Source: Vibrio rumoiensis (GTDB taxonomy: Bacteria; Pseudomonadota; Gammaproteobacteria; Enterobacterales; Vibrionaceae). From it: a DNA stretch of 64,000 bases. Shown piece by piece: positions 17,752 to 27,172 of the stretch; within the stretch, counting starts at the first letter, position 1; each line of letters begins with the position of its first letter. The notes under the pieces were generated by a model. It worked only from the letters and a program-made list of their open reading frames with translations. It did no database searches and was not told the DNA's origin. The stretch is taken from the NCBI RefSeq assembly GCF_002218045.2, contig NZ_AP018685.1:248001-312000 (forward strand). Reading direction: 5' to 3'. Position numbers and translations under genes: made by a program.

Positions 17752-19548
17752 ATGCATAAAGGATTAACGCTGACAGCTTGGGTTCGCCAATTTACGTTGA
17801 TGTCGACCATTGCCTGTACACTTCTTTCGGGACACTCTGCTTTAGCTGCAACAACATCGAGTAAAAAGGAGGTAAGTCAATCATCGGAACAGGGTTTAAG
17901 TAATCAGTTTATCGGCCTCGATTTTCGTCTAAATAAAGAGAAAGAAGGGGTGATCGTGGTAAAGCTCGCGTCATCGGCTTCCGCGGTAGATATTAAGAAA
18001 AACCCTCAAGGTTTGAGTATTGATTTGATCCATACTCAAGTGAAAGATGATGATTTATATGTCATTGATGTCAATGATTTCTCAACGGCGGTGAAGACCG
18101 TTGAAGTGTTTCGGGATAAACCGAATACTCGTTTACAAGCCTCTATATCGGGTGACTTTACTTATGATTATCGTCTTAAAGGTAACAACTTAGAAATCAC
18201 GGTGACAGAGGTAAAACCCAAGGCCAAATCGACCGCAGTAAAACAAAAAAACGCTTTGGATAAAGAAAACAAAGTGATTTCGATAAACTTCCAAGACATT
18301 CCGGTTAGAAATGTATTACAGCTAATTGCCGATTATAACGGCTTTAACTTAGTGGTTTCCGATTCGGTCACCGGTAATCTCACGCTACGATTAGATGGTG
18401 TACCTTGGCAACAAGTGCTGGACATTATTTTGCAAGTTAAAGGGTTGGATAAAAGGGTAGAAGGCAATGTCGTGCTGGTTGCTCCAAAAGCTGAATTGGA
18501 TGCTCAGCAAAAACAACGTTTAGAGCAAGCGCGCATGGAAGAAGAGTTAGGTGATTTAAGCTCTGAATTAATTCAAATTAATTTTGCTAAAGCGTCAGAT
18601 ATTGCCGAATTGATTGGCGGTGAAGGTGATATTAGCATGCTATCGAGTCGCGGTAATATTACTGTCGATGAGCGTACCAATTCGTTACTCATTCGTGATT
18701 TACAAAGCAATATTGAGATCATCAAAGGAATTGTTGAATCATTGGATATTCCAGTGAAGCAAGTTCAAATTGAAGCGCGAATTGTGACGGTCAATGAAGG
18801 TAATATGCAAGACTTGGGCGTTCGCTGGGGCATTGCGGAAACTAACGGTTCATTTTCTGCGGGCGGTTCAATTGAGAGTAATGTCGGGCAGATTGGTATT
18901 GCAGATGGAAGAGATGGTATTGATCTCAATGGCGGTAATAAAAAAGTGGGACTTGATGACTTCTTGAATGTCAATTTAGCGGCTACTAGCTCTAATGCAT
19001 CGAGTATCGCGTTTCAAGTGGCCAAATTGGGTTCAGATACTTTACTTGATTTAGAACTCTCAGCATTACAAGCTGAATCGAAAGCAGAAATTATTTCTAG
19101 TCCACGTTTGATCACAACCAATAAGCAACCGGCTTATATCGAGCAAGGTACAGAAATCCCATATCTTGAAGCTTCATCGAGTGGTGCTACTTCGGTCAGT
19201 TTTAAAAAGGCAGTGTTAAGTTTAAAAGTGACACCACAAATCACACCAGATAACAGACTCGTTTTAGATTTGAGTGTCACTCAAGATAGACCTGGCTCGG
19301 TGGTAAAAACCGGTGATGGTGAAGCGGTCGCTATTGATACTCAACGCATTGGCACTCAAGTTTTGGTGAATAATGGAGAGACGGTTGTTTTAGGTGGAAT
19401 TTATCAACATTCGGTTCAGACCAGTGTCGATAAAGTGCCTTTATTAGGGGATATTCCTTATTTAGGTGCGTTATTCCGCCGTAGTTATGAGAATTATGGC
19501 AAAAGTGAGTTATTGATTTTTGTTACACCAAAAGTAGTCTTACAGTAG
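17752..19548 (+). CDS. pilQ: Type IV pilus outer-membrane secretin PilQ
   Basis: 598 aa. Signal peptide about residues 1-32, an AMIN domain (about 50-150) that binds peptidoglycan, secretin N0/N1 domains starting VISINFQDIPVRNVLQLIADYNGFN, and the C-terminal secretin pore with VPLLGDIPYLGALFRR. It forms the gated channel through which the pilus fibre passes; in vibrios the same secretin serves DNA-uptake pili. Only one AMIN domain is seen, as in short vibrio PilQ. Last gene of pilMNOPQ; the aroK leader follows. Confidence 0.93.
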   Translation: MHKGLTLTAWVRQFTLMSTIACTLLSGHSALAATTSSKKEVSQSSEQGLSNQFIGLDFRLNKEKEGVIVVKLASSASAVDIKKNPQGLSIDLIHTQVKDDDLYVIDVNDFSTAVKTVEVFRDKPNTRLQASISGDFTYDYRLKGNNLEITVTEVKPKAKSTAVKQKNALDKENKVISINFQDIPVRNVLQLIADYNGFNLVVSDSVTGNLTLRLDGVPWQQVLDIILQVKGLDKRVEGNVVLVAPKAELDAQQKQRLEQARMEEELGDLSSELIQINFAKASDIAELIGGEGDISMLSSRGNITVDERTNSLLIRDLQSNIEIIKGIVESLDIPVKQVQIEARIVTVNEGNMQDLGVRWGIAETNGSFSAGGSIESNVGQIGIADGRDGIDLNGGNKKVGLDDFLNVNLAATSSNASSIAFQVAKLGSDTLLDLELSALQAESKAEIISSPRLITTNKQPAYIEQGTEIPYLEASSSGATSVSFKKAVLSLKVTPQITPDNRLVLDLSVTQDRPGSVVKTGDGEAVAIDTQRIGTQVLVNNGETVVLGGIYQHSVQTSVDKVPLLGDIPYLGALFRRSYENYGKSELLIFVTPKVVLQ

Positions 19549-19628
19549 TGACGTCAGTGCCTAGCAAGCAATTTGCTTATCGACAGCACAAATATAAATG
19601 GACTGTAAGTAAAATTAAAGTTGCATTA

Positions 19629-19692
19629 GTGGCACCATACTTAGATAATTTCGGGTCTGATCACGAATTATCTGTGAGGAATTAGGTGCCAC
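19629..19692 (+). promoter_or_regulatory. Two-tier hairpin in the aroK leader
   Basis: Outer arms GTGGCACC (19629-19636) and GGTGCCAC (19685-19692) are perfect. Inner arms AGATAATT (19643-19650) and AATTATCT (19666-19673) are also perfect and can be extended by CG/CG past one bulged T to a 10-base loop. The arms are separated by a 6/11-base internal loop. It ends 98 bases before the aroK start with no T tract, so it looks more like a leader structure, inverted operator pair or small repeat than a terminator. Confidence 0.5.
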
Positions 19693-19790
19693 AATGATAT
19701 CTGATTTAGGCTTTTGCACGTATAAAGCAAAATCTTGAATAGAATATCGGATGGCAATTTCATTAAATTAACGTTGAATTACTGCTAAAC

Positions 19791-20309
19791 ATGGCCGAAA
19801 AACGCAATATTTTTCTTGTTGGCCCAATGGGTGCCGGCAAAAGTACAATTGGTAGACATCTAGCTCAACAGCTGCACATGGAGTTCTTAGATTCTGATAC
19901 GGTTATTGAACAAAGAACTGGTGCAGATATCAGTTGGGTATTTGATGTTGAAGGTGAAAAAGGTTTCCGCGTTCGCGAAGAAGCTGTCATCAATGACTTA
20001 ACTCAAGAACAAGGTATCGTATTAGCGACTGGTGGTGGCTCAATTATGAGCAAAGACAATCGCAATTACCTATCTGCTCGAGGTCTTGTTGTTTATCTTG
20101 AAACTACCATCGAAAAGCAACTCGCTCGTACCAATCGAGATAAGAAACGTCCTTTATTACAGACGGGTGAGCCGCGTGAGGTGCTAGAAGCACTAGCCGC
20201 TGAACGTAACGCTCTCTATGAGGAAATCGCGGATTACACTGTGCGCACTGATGATCAAAGCGCAAAAGTAGTCGCAAATCTTATTGTTAAGATGTTAGAA
20301 GAAAATTAG
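19791..20309 (+). CDS. aroK: Shikimate kinase I
   Basis: 172 aa, normal length. It phosphorylates shikimate at the 3-hydroxyl with ATP, the fifth step of the common aromatic pathway. Walker A is [15 protein letters not shown] (residues 10-24); the shikimate site has DSD near residue 34 and the LATGGGSIM block; RDKKRPLL is the lid with the conserved arginines. No strong ribosome site is seen upstream. It is followed 24 bases later by aroB, as in enterics. Confidence 0.95.
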   Translation: MAEKRNIFLVGPMGAGKSTIGRHLAQQLHMEFLDSDTVIEQRTGADISWVFDVEGEKGFRVREEAVINDLTQEQGIVLATGGGSIMSKDNRNYLSARGLVVYLETTIEKQLARTNRDKKRPLLQTGEPREVLEALAAERNALYEEIADYTVRTDDQSAKVVANLIVKMLEEN

Positions 20310-20333
20310 TCGATAGCTTAGGAGACCCAAACC

Positions 20334-21416
20334 ATGGAACGGATTAATGTGGATCTTGCTGAGCGAAGCTATCCCATCTCGATTGGCGCTGGATTATTAA
20401 CTGATCCAGCGCTTTTCTCTCATCTAAAAGCCCATCAAAAAGTCGTCGTGATCAGTAATGACACGGTTGCTCCTTTATATGCAGAGCGTTTAATTCAAAC
20501 ATTAACGAGCCTGCAATGCCAAGTCGATTTACTTAGTTTGCCTGATGGTGAGCAATACAAATCGCTCGAAACATTCAACTCAATTATGAGCTTTTTGTTA
20601 GAAGGCAATTATAGCCGTGATGTGGTGTTAGTTGCGCTTGGTGGGGGCGTTATTGGTGATTTAGTCGGGTTTGCCGCAGCGTGTTATCAGCGCGGAGTTG
20701 ATTTTATTCAAGTTCCGACCACGTTATTGTCTCAAGTTGATTCATCCGTCGGAGGCAAAACCGCCGTGAATCATCCATTAGGTAAAAACATGATTGGGGC
20801 TTTTTATCAGCCTAAATCTGTGGTGATTGATACTGACTGCCTCGATACTTTACCTGAGCGTGAATTTGCTGCTGGTATGGCTGAAGTGATCAAATATGGC
20901 ATCATCATTGATGGTGATTTTTTCACTTGGCTTGAACAGAATATGTCTAAGTTAGTGGCGTTAGATAATAAAGCCTTGTGCTATGCTATTGCTCGTTGCT
21001 GTCAAATCAAAGCTGACGTTGTGGCTGCGGATGAAAAAGAATCCGGTATTCGTGCTTTGTTGAATCTTGGTCATACTTATGGGCATGCGATTGAAGCTGA
21101 AATGGGATACGGCAATTGGCTGCATGGTGAGGCGGTTTCTGCTGGCACTATGATGGCGGCACATACTTCTCGACTTAGAGGTTTAATCAGTTCAGAGCAA
21201 GTTGAACGAATTAAGAATATTCTTGTCGAAGCTAAGTTACCAATTCATACTCCTGAAACAATGAATTATGAGCATTTTATCAAGCACATGATGCGAGATA
21301 AGAAGGTATTAGCAGGTCAGTTACGCTTAATTTTACCCACAGGAATTGGTTCATCTGAAGTATTAGCCAATACAGATGAATCTATAATCATGCAAGCCAT
21401 TGAAGCTTGCCGCTAG
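20334..21416 (+). CDS. aroB: 3-dehydroquinate synthase
   Basis: 360 aa. It converts DAHP to 3-dehydroquinate using NAD and a metal ion. Visible family blocks: [12 protein letters not shown] (NAD and substrate region), [16 protein letters not shown] (glycine-rich), [22 protein letters not shown], and the zinc ligands in [15 protein letters not shown] and [20 protein letters not shown] precedes the ATG. It pairs with aroK in the same pathway and transcription unit. Confidence 0.96.
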   Translation: MERINVDLAERSYPISIGAGLLTDPALFSHLKAHQKVVVISNDTVAPLYAERLIQTLTSLQCQVDLLSLPDGEQYKSLETFNSIMSFLLEGNYSRDVVLVALGGGVIGDLVGFAAACYQRGVDFIQVPTTLLSQVDSSVGGKTAVNHPLGKNMIGAFYQPKSVVIDTDCLDTLPEREFAAGMAEVIKYGIIIDGDFFTWLEQNMSKLVALDNKALCYAIARCCQIKADVVAADEKESGIRALLNLGHTYGHAIEAEMGYGNWLHGEAVSAGTMMAAHTSRLRGLISSEQVERIKNILVEAKLPIHTPETMNYEHFIKHMMRDKKVLAGQLRLILPTGIGSSEVLANTDESIIMQAIEACR

Positions 21417-21548
21417 AAAAAAGAGTGGTTCATTTTCATTGTTCAGCCATTTATAACGCATTAATTTATTTGTGTTTTTTTGACATTATTTATTTGTTAG
21501 CGTGCTATTTATAGAGCATTCGTATTTTGACGTAGAAAGAGGCTAGTA

Positions 21549-22994
21549 ATGAGCATGACTCATGATGGTGCACATATTGTGCAATTGGAATCGCAAACTG
21601 AATTACTTGAAAGTTTGCAGATGTTTACTCGCCTTGATTCAAACGTGATATGCGTTGAAGGGGAGAAAGGTTCTGGTAAATCGTGGCTTGCACAACGCTT
21701 CCTTAATACTGACAAAAAAATTCAGACGCTCTCATTCTTAATTTGTCTTCCCTCTCAAACCGCTGAGCAGCAACGCAGTGTGCTATTAGGCCAACTACTG
21801 TCAGATAGCTTTTGTACCGGTGAAGAGACCTTAGTTGAAAGTTTATCCGCATTTCGTAAAGACCAAGATTGTAAAGCTACGATTATTGTTGATGATGCCA
21901 ACTTGCTTGCTGAGCATTTATTAGATGAATTATCGCAATTAGTACTGGCGTCTCAAGCTAATCCATTATGGCAAATCAGTGTGATCTTGTTCACTGAACC
22001 AAATGCGATTGATGAATCATTATTAAATACCAACCCCAAACCAGAATTTAAACGTATCGCTATTTCTCCCCTGAGTGATAACGAAGCGACGGATTTTATT
22101 GATCAATTAGTCATCCCACTGGCTCACATTGATTCTGAGAAGAAAAAACAAGCCATTCATCATTCAGCCCTGTCTGTGGTCAATTACCCTGGTAATTTAT
22201 TGGCATTATCTGAATCGCATAAAAAGCCAGTGGTATGCTGGGTGAAGCGTTCATTGATCGCCTTAATTATTATTTTATTAGCGCTCGGTGGTTGGTCTTG
22301 GTGGACCAGTTATCAAGCTCGAGTTCAAGATCAGCAAACCGAGGCTGACGTTATAGAGTCAACAGAAATCAAGCAAGGTGACAACGACACTCTTGCCAAC
22401 CAGACTAGTGCCGCGATCAACACACTATCAGGTGCAGAGTCGACATTATCTGGTGATCAAGTAGAAGCGCCTCAAGAAGAGGATACGCTACCTCAAGCAG
22501 TGACGGATAAAACGTTAACCGTAGGGGATGAGTCTGACTCGGAACAAAAACGTGTTGTGGTTCCATCAAAGGTTGTCGATGCATTGCTTGATGGCGACTC
22601 ACCGAAAGATGCCAAGGTTTCTAGTGATGAAATGACATCTGCTCAAGCTTCATCGGTTAAAAATACGGGTAGCTCATTAAAAGGTGATCAGCTTACTTTA
22701 GCTGATGATGTGTTATTAGCCGTACCCGCTGAACGATATACTTTGCAATTGGCGGCAGTAACCAAGCAACAAGAAGCCGTTAATTTCATTAAAATGTATA
22801 ACCTAGATGGCAAAGTTCGAGTATATCGAACCATCCGTAATCAACAGTCTTGGTATATCGTCACTTATCAAGATTTTGCGAGTATCAAGCAAACGCATGA
22901 AGCCTCTCAAGAATTACCGTTAGCGCTACAAAAAGAACAACCTTGGCCAAAATCGATGGCTCAAGTACATCAAGAGATTGAACGAGTGAAATAG
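21549..22994 (+). CDS. damX: DamX-like cell-division SPOR-domain protein
   Basis: 481 aa. The N-terminal half resembles an AAA-type ATPase (Walker A GEKGSGKSWLAQRF near residues 38-51, IIVDDANLL as Walker B). One membrane helix lies around residues 232-250 (LIALIIILLALGGWSWW). An acidic, low-complexity linker follows, then a SPOR domain from about residue 400 (RYTLQLAAVTKQQEAVNFI). SPOR domains bind denuded septal peptidoglycan, so it acts at the division site. AGAGG precedes the ATG. Its position between aroB and dam is the conserved enteric and vibrio order. Confidence 0.9.
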   Translation: MSMTHDGAHIVQLESQTELLESLQMFTRLDSNVICVEGEKGSGKSWLAQRFLNTDKKIQTLSFLICLPSQTAEQQRSVLLGQLLSDSFCTGEETLVESLSAFRKDQDCKATIIVDDANLLAEHLLDELSQLVLASQANPLWQISVILFTEPNAIDESLLNTNPKPEFKRIAISPLSDNEATDFIDQLVIPLAHIDSEKKKQAIHHSALSVVNYPGNLLALSESHKKPVVCWVKRSLIALIIILLALGGWSWWTSYQARVQDQQTEADVIESTEIKQGDNDTLANQTSAAINTLSGAESTLSGDQVEAPQEEDTLPQAVTDKTLTVGDESDSEQKRVVVPSKVVDALLDGDSPKDAKVSSDEMTSAQASSVKNTGSSLKGDQLTLADDVLLAVPAERYTLQLAAVTKQQEAVNFIKMYNLDGKVRVYRTIRNQQSWYIVTYQDFASIKQTHEASQELPLALQKEQPWPKSMAQVHQEIERVK

Positions 22995-23091
22995 CGCAGA
23001 CCCTAGCGCTGAAATATGTTACATTCCTCAGCCCATCAATAATTGTGGTGGGGTTGATGAAAACACTTGTGGTCGGTGAGTAGTAAAATAG

Positions 23092-23913
23092 ATGAAGAAG
23101 CAGCGAGCTTTCCTCAAATGGGCAGGCGGTAAATACGGTTTAGTTGAAGATATTCAACGTCACCTACCAGAAGGTAGAAAGCTGGTTGAACCTTTCGTAG
23201 GCGCTGGTTCGGTATTTTTAAATACCGATTATGACCAGTATCTATTGGCCGATATCAACCCAGATCTCATTAATCTGTATAACTTATTAAAACAACAGCC
23301 AGACTTGTTTATTCAAGAGGCGCAGCGTTTCTTCACACCTGAATATAACCGCAAGGAAGTGTACCTAGGGGTGCGTGCTGACTTTAATCAAAGCCAAGAT
23401 ACCTTCTTTCGTTCCCTTGCTTTCCTTTATATGAATCGTTTTGGCTTTAATGGATTATGCCGTTATAACAAAAAAGGTGGCTTTAATGTGCCTTTTGGTT
23501 CTTATAAGAAACCTTACTTCCCTGAAAACGAAATGTTGAATTTTGCGGATAAAGCAAAGAAGGCGACGTTTGTTTGTGAAGGCTACCCACAGACGTTTGC
23601 CCGAGCGCGTAAAGGTTGCGTGGTGTACTGTGATCCCCCTTATGCTCCATTAGCTCAAGCGAGTAACTTTACGTCTTACGCGGGTAATGGCTTTTCATTA
23701 GATGATCAAGCAGAATTAGCGAGTATTGCCGAGCACACCGCAGTGCAGCGCGATATTCCAGTACTTATTTCCAATCATGATACTGCATTGACTCGCCGTC
23801 TATACAAAGGCGCTCAGCTGAACGTGGTAAAAGTAAAGCGTACTATTAGTCGCAATGGCGCAGGCCGTAACAAGGTTGATGAGTTGTTAGCGTTGTTTGA
23901 AGCGAAGGGGTAA
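23092..23913 (+). CDS. dam: DNA adenine methyltransferase (GATC)
   Basis: 273 aa, close to E. coli Dam. It methylates adenine in GATC for mismatch repair, replication timing and gene control; in vibrios it is needed for chromosome II replication. The AdoMet site is KWAGGKYGL with VEPFVGAGSVF, and the catalytic motif is DPPYAPL (motif IV). FNVPFGSYKKPY belongs to the target-recognition region. It is followed directly by six tandem TTCCTAG repeats. Confidence 0.96.
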   Translation: MKKQRAFLKWAGGKYGLVEDIQRHLPEGRKLVEPFVGAGSVFLNTDYDQYLLADINPDLINLYNLLKQQPDLFIQEAQRFFTPEYNRKEVYLGVRADFNQSQDTFFRSLAFLYMNRFGFNGLCRYNKKGGFNVPFGSYKKPYFPENEMLNFADKAKKATFVCEGYPQTFARARKGCVVYCDPPYAPLAQASNFTSYAGNGFSLDDQAELASIAEHTAVQRDIPVLISNHDTALTRRLYKGAQLNVVKVKRTISRNGAGRNKVDELLALFEAKG

Positions 23914-23918
23914 ATTCG

Positions 23919-23960
23919 TTCCTAGTTCCTAGTTCCTAGTTCCTAGTTCCTAGTTCCTAG
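23919..23960 (+). repeat. Six identical TTCCTAG tandem repeats, locus B left array
   Basis: Six exact 7-bp units begin 5 bases after the dam stop codon; in the common register the unit reads CTAGTTC. GCTAGGCTAGG and GGGGCCC follow at 23970-23987. Identical copies indicate recent expansion by slippage or active homogenisation. Confidence 0.9.
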
Positions 23961-24086
23961 AAGCGAGAATGCTAGGCTAGGGGGCCCAAAAGCAAAGGAT
24001 TGGTTTCGAATTGCGTGTTTTGTGTAACGCGTAAAAGCAAAAATAAAAATATTCATTGATATAAATAAGTTCACCGGCAAAATCTT

Positions 24087-24135
24087 CTCGGCTCTCGGCT
24101 CTCGGCTCTCGGCTCTCGGCTCTCGGCTCTCGGCT
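24087..24135 (+). repeat. Seven identical CTCGGCT tandem repeats, locus B right array
   Basis: Seven exact 7-bp units, preceded by AATCTT and followed by CTTCTT. The same unit, with the same left flank, is found 11 times at 47926-48002. About 125 bases of unique A+T-rich sequence separate it from the left array. Confidence 0.92.
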
Positions 24136-24141
24136 CTTCTT

Positions 24142-24178
24142 AGCAGCGAAGCGAAACTAGGGACTAGCCACCTAGGAA
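24142..24178 (+). repeat. Shared 12-base block plus degenerate CTAG heptamers, locus B end
   Basis: AGCAGCGAAGCG (24142-24153) matches blocks at 5322 and 48023 with one mismatch each. It is followed by CTAGGGA, CTAGCCA, one C and CTAGGAA (24157-24178), again in the CTAGNNN register. Confidence 0.6.
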
Positions 24179-24268
24179 CTAACCCAGTCCTTTATCTACC
24201 AAATCGTGACCTGCCACTTCTTCCATTTCTTGTATATAAACGTTTGCTTGGGTAAACTTGCGCCAATT
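24179..24268 (-). pseudogene. Possible gene remnant (30 codons, no start)
   Basis: The reverse strand is open from a TGA at 24269-24271 to a TAG at 24179-24181 and would encode a peptide with NWRKFTQANVYIQEMEEVAG. It looks protein-like but has no credible start, and its stop touches the heptamer array. Chance openness of this length is quite possible. No family recognised. Confidence 0.2.
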
Positions 24269-24305
24269 TCACCCCCATTGATTTAGGCCATACTCGGAGT
24301 TAGCC

Positions 24306-24977
24306 ATGAAAGACTTTCTGATCGCACCATCCATCCTCTCTGCAGATTTCGCTCGTTTAGGCGAAGATGTCGAAAGAGTACTCGCTGCTGGTGCTGATGT
24401 TGTTCACTTTGATGTGATGGATAATCACTATGTGCCTAACCTAACTTTTGGCGCGCCAATCTGTAAAGCGCTGCGTGACTACGGGATTACCGCGCCGATT
24501 GATGTTCATTTAATGGTGAAGCCGGTGGATAGTATTGTGCCTGAGTTTGCCAAAGCAGGCGCTTCAATGATTACCTTTCATATTGAAGCATCAGAACATG
24601 TCGATCGTACTCTACAATTAATCAAAGAGCATGGTTGTCAAGCTGGCGTTGTCTTTAACCCTGCAACACCGCTTCATCACTTAGATTACATCATGGATAA
24701 AGTTGATATGATTTTGTTGATGTCAGTGAACCCAGGTTTTGGTGGTCAATCTTTCATTCCATCTACATTAGATAAATTACGTGAAGTACGTAAGCGTATT
24801 GATGCGAGCGGTCGTAATATCCGTTTAGAAATTGATGGCGGAGTAAAAGTCGATAATATTCGTGAAATCGCAGAAGCAGGGGCGGATATGTTTGTGGCTG
24901 GGTCGGCGATTTTTAACCAACCAGATTACAAACAAGTGATTGATCAAATGCGTGAAGAGCTAGCGAAAGCCAAATAA
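24306..24977 (+). CDS. rpe: Ribulose-phosphate 3-epimerase
   Basis: 223 aa, usual length. It interconverts ribulose 5-phosphate and xylulose 5-phosphate in the pentose phosphate pathway. It is a TIM barrel with the family motifs [33 protein letters not shown] (metal-binding His and Asp), [19 protein letters not shown] and [11 protein letters not shown], plus the phosphate site [13 protein letters not shown] precedes the ATG. It lies in the conserved dam-rpe-gph-trpS order, here with repeat arrays between dam and rpe. Confidence 0.96.
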   Translation: MKDFLIAPSILSADFARLGEDVERVLAAGADVVHFDVMDNHYVPNLTFGAPICKALRDYGITAPIDVHLMVKPVDSIVPEFAKAGASMITFHIEASEHVDRTLQLIKEHGCQAGVVFNPATPLHHLDYIMDKVDMILLMSVNPGFGGQSFIPSTLDKLREVRKRIDASGRNIRLEIDGGVKVDNIREIAEAGADMFVAGSAIFNQPDYKQVIDQMREELAKAK

Positions 24978-24981
24978 ACGC

Positions 24982-25108
24982 TATACCCTTCGTACTTGAA
25001 GCTACAGCTTTGTTAACGGCGTTCATTCACCGCAATCATATAGACTAGCTATGCTCATGGGGCCTCATTTACTTGTTGCCTCACTGCAACTCCAATTACT
25101 TTGGGTAA
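24982..25108. repeat. ERIC (enterobacterial repetitive intergenic consensus) element
   Basis: Starts TATACCCTTCGTACTTGAAG, has the central GCGTTCATTCACC and CTCATGGGG segments, and ends AACTCCAATTACTTTGGGTA. The span of 127 bases equals the classic ERIC length, and the ends TATACCC and GGGTAAA are the degenerate terminal inverted repeats. It sits five bases past rpe. ERIC elements fold into long RNA hairpins and can affect mRNA stability. Assignment is from memory of the consensus. Confidence 0.85.
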
Positions 25109-25138
25109 ATGTCCTTAGGTAATGAGTGGTCGATATCG

Positions 25139-25171
25139 AAAGAGGCTTGAGATAAACTCAAGCCTCTTTTT
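25139..25171 (+). terminator. Terminator between rpe and gph
   Basis: AGAGGCTTGAG and CTCAAGCCTCT form an 11-bp perfect stem with an ATAAA loop and a T tract; AAA on the left side also allows use in reverse. It lies just beyond the ERIC element and 38 bases before gph. Confidence 0.8.
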
Positions 25172-25208
25172 GGTTTTAAATGGAAGTGTGTTGTAGATGG
25201 AAGCGGTA

Positions 25209-25895
25209 ATGACGTTACAAGATATTCAATTAATCGCATTTGATTTAGACGGCACTTTACTTGATAGCGTGCCTGATTTGGCGGTTGCAGCGGATCAAGC
25301 AGTGCAAAGCTTAGGCTTTCCATCGGTAACGGAAGAGCAAGTTCGAGATTGGGTCGGTAATGGCGCTGACGTATTGATTGGTCGTGCGTTAAGTCAGAAT
25401 ATTAAGGTTGATGAATCATTGGATGCGGATTTGCTGAAACAAGCTCGTGAACGTTTTGATGAGTTTTATCATCAAGGGGGCCACCAACTCAGCCATTTAT
25501 ATTCTAATGTAACTTCGACATTAAAGGCTTTGCATCGCGCTGGCTATAAAATGGCGATTGTTACCAACAAGCCTTCCGCTTTTGTGCCAGATATTCTTCA
25601 GCAACATGGTATTGCCGATTTGTTTGTCGATGTGATTGGCGGTGATGACTTCTCTAATAAAAAGCCTGATCCAATGGCTCTTAATTGGCTGCTCGATAAG
25701 CATAAAGTGAGTGCACAACAAATGCTCATGGTCGGCGATTCAAAAAATGACGTATTAGCTGCGCAAAATGCAGGGTGTCATAGTTTTGCACTGACTTATG
25801 GTTACAACCACGGTGAGCCAATTTCTGACTCAGCACCAGACTATGTCGCGGATAACATTGCTGAGATGCTAGATGTGCTGAGTGTTTCTCAATAA
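25209..25895 (+). CDS. gph: Phosphoglycolate phosphatase
   Basis: 228 aa from the ATG at 25209; GGAAG five bases upstream supports it over the ATG at 25197, which has no ribosome site. HAD hydrolase that removes phosphoglycolate formed in DNA repair of oxidised ends. Motif I AFDLDGTLLDS has the nucleophilic Asp, motif II is IVTNKPS, motif III has KKPDP, and motif IV MVGDSKNDVLAA. The cap follows motif I. Placed between rpe and trpS as in enterics. Confidence 0.93.
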   Translation: MTLQDIQLIAFDLDGTLLDSVPDLAVAADQAVQSLGFPSVTEEQVRDWVGNGADVLIGRALSQNIKVDESLDADLLKQARERFDEFYHQGGHQLSHLYSNVTSTLKALHRAGYKMAIVTNKPSAFVPDILQQHGIADLFVDVIGGDDFSNKKPDPMALNWLLDKHKVSAQQMLMVGDSKNDVLAAQNAGCHSFALTYGYNHGEPISDSAPDYVADNIAEMLDVLSVSQ

Positions 25896-25960
25896 TTGTG
25901 ATTATTCGAACAATTAGCTTGATAAAACGCTAGTCAAACCGAGCTAGATCAGTAAACTGA

Positions 25961-26014
25961 AATGCCTGCTTATCTCTTATTCTGATTGGATAAAGAGAAG
26001 CGGGCATTATTTTT
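25961..26014 (+). terminator. Long terminator hairpin between gph and trpS
   Basis: AATGCCTGCTT (25961-25971) pairs with AAGCGGGCATT (25999-26008 region; 11 bp with one G-U), continuing inward through TCTCTTA/TAAAGAGA, and is followed by TATTTTT. Strong factor-independent terminator ahead of trpS. Confidence 0.75.
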
Positions 26015-26073
26015 AATTTCAGCCCAATATTCGATAATGAATATCCATTGGGGCGACAGTAAGGGAAAGAAAC

Positions 26074-27090
26074 ATGAGCAAACCCATAGTATTAAGTGGT
26101 GTTCAACCATCTGGTGAACTGAGTATTGGTAACTACTTGGGTGCTCTACGTCAATGGCAACAAATGCAAGATGACTATGATTGCCAGTACTGCGTTGTTG
26201 ATCTTCATGCTATTACGGTTCGTCAAGATCCTAAGGCTCTATATGAAGCAACATTAGATGCATTAGCAGTTTGTCTTGCGGTTGGTGTTGATCCTAAGAA
26301 GAGCACGTTATTCGTTCAGTCACACGTACCGGAACATGCTCAACTAGGTTGGCTTCTTAACTGTTATACCCAAATGGGCGAACTGAATCGAATGACGCAG
26401 TTTAAAGATAAATCTCAGCGTTACGCGAATGATGTCAATGCGGGCCTTTTTGCTTATCCAGTATTAATGGCGGCGGATATTTTGTTATATGGCGCTCACC
26501 AAGTACCTGTCGGCAATGATCAAAAGCAGCACTTAGAGCTTGCTCGTGATATTGCGACTCGTTTTAATAATGTGTACAGCCCTGACAATCCAATTTTCCA
26601 AATTCCAGAGCCTTACATTCCACAAGTGAATGCGCGCGTAATGAGCTTACAAGATGCGACCAAAAAAATGTCTAAATCGGATGATAACCGTAAAAACGTT
26701 ATTACTCTTTTAGAAGATCCTAAGTCGATTCTGAAAAAGATCAATAAAGCGCAAACCGATGCTGAAACGCCACCACGCATTGCCCATGATGTGGAAAATA
26801 AAGCGGGTATTTCTAACTTGATGGGCTTGTACTCAGCGGCAACAGGCAAGTCTTATCAAGAAATTGAAGCGCAATATGCGGGGGTTGAGATGTATGGCCC
26901 ATTCAAGAAAGATGTCGGTGAAGCGATTGTGGCAATGCTTGAGCCAATTCAAAGCGAATATAAGCGTATCCGTGAAGATCGTGCTTATATGGATGAAGTA
27001 ATGAAAGTGGGTGCAGAAAAAGCCTCAGCCAAAGCGGCGGTGACGTTAGCTAAAGCATACCAAGCGGTAGGTTTTGTGCCTCGCGGCTAA
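26074..27090 (+). CDS. trpS: Tryptophanyl-tRNA synthetase
   Basis: 338 aa. It charges tRNA-Trp. Class I synthetase: the HIGH-like motif is [13 protein letters not shown] near residues 11-23 and the KMSKS motif is [11 protein letters not shown] near residues 195-205. [14 protein letters not shown] and [13 protein letters not shown] form the tryptophan and dimer region. It is downstream of gph and ends at a bidirectional terminator facing a FadD-like gene. Confidence 0.96.
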   Translation: MSKPIVLSGVQPSGELSIGNYLGALRQWQQMQDDYDCQYCVVDLHAITVRQDPKALYEATLDALAVCLAVGVDPKKSTLFVQSHVPEHAQLGWLLNCYTQMGELNRMTQFKDKSQRYANDVNAGLFAYPVLMAADILLYGAHQVPVGNDQKQHLELARDIATRFNNVYSPDNPIFQIPEPYIPQVNARVMSLQDATKKMSKSDDNRKNVITLLEDPKSILKKINKAQTDAETPPRIAHDVENKAGISNLMGLYSAATGKSYQEIEAQYAGVEMYGPFKKDVGEAIVAMLEPIQSEYKRIREDRAYMDEVMKVGAEKASAKAAVTLAKAYQAVGFVPRG

Positions 27091-27114
27091 ACTCCACCCT
27101 TAAATACACCGATA

Positions 27115-27148
27115 AAAACCGCTGAAGTTGATATTGCAGCGGTTTTTT
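27115..27148. terminator. Bidirectional terminator between trpS and the FadD-like gene
   Basis: AAAACCGCTG (27115-27124) pairs with CAGCGGTTTT (27137-27146), 10 bp, with T and A runs on either side. Confidence 0.8.
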
Positions 27149-27172
27149 GTTTTTATGACTTTGGTTTTTTCA

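Noticed and set aside
23919..24135. CRISPR interpretation of the tandem arrays
   Set aside because: Units are 7 bp and contiguous, without spacers, and no cas genes are present.
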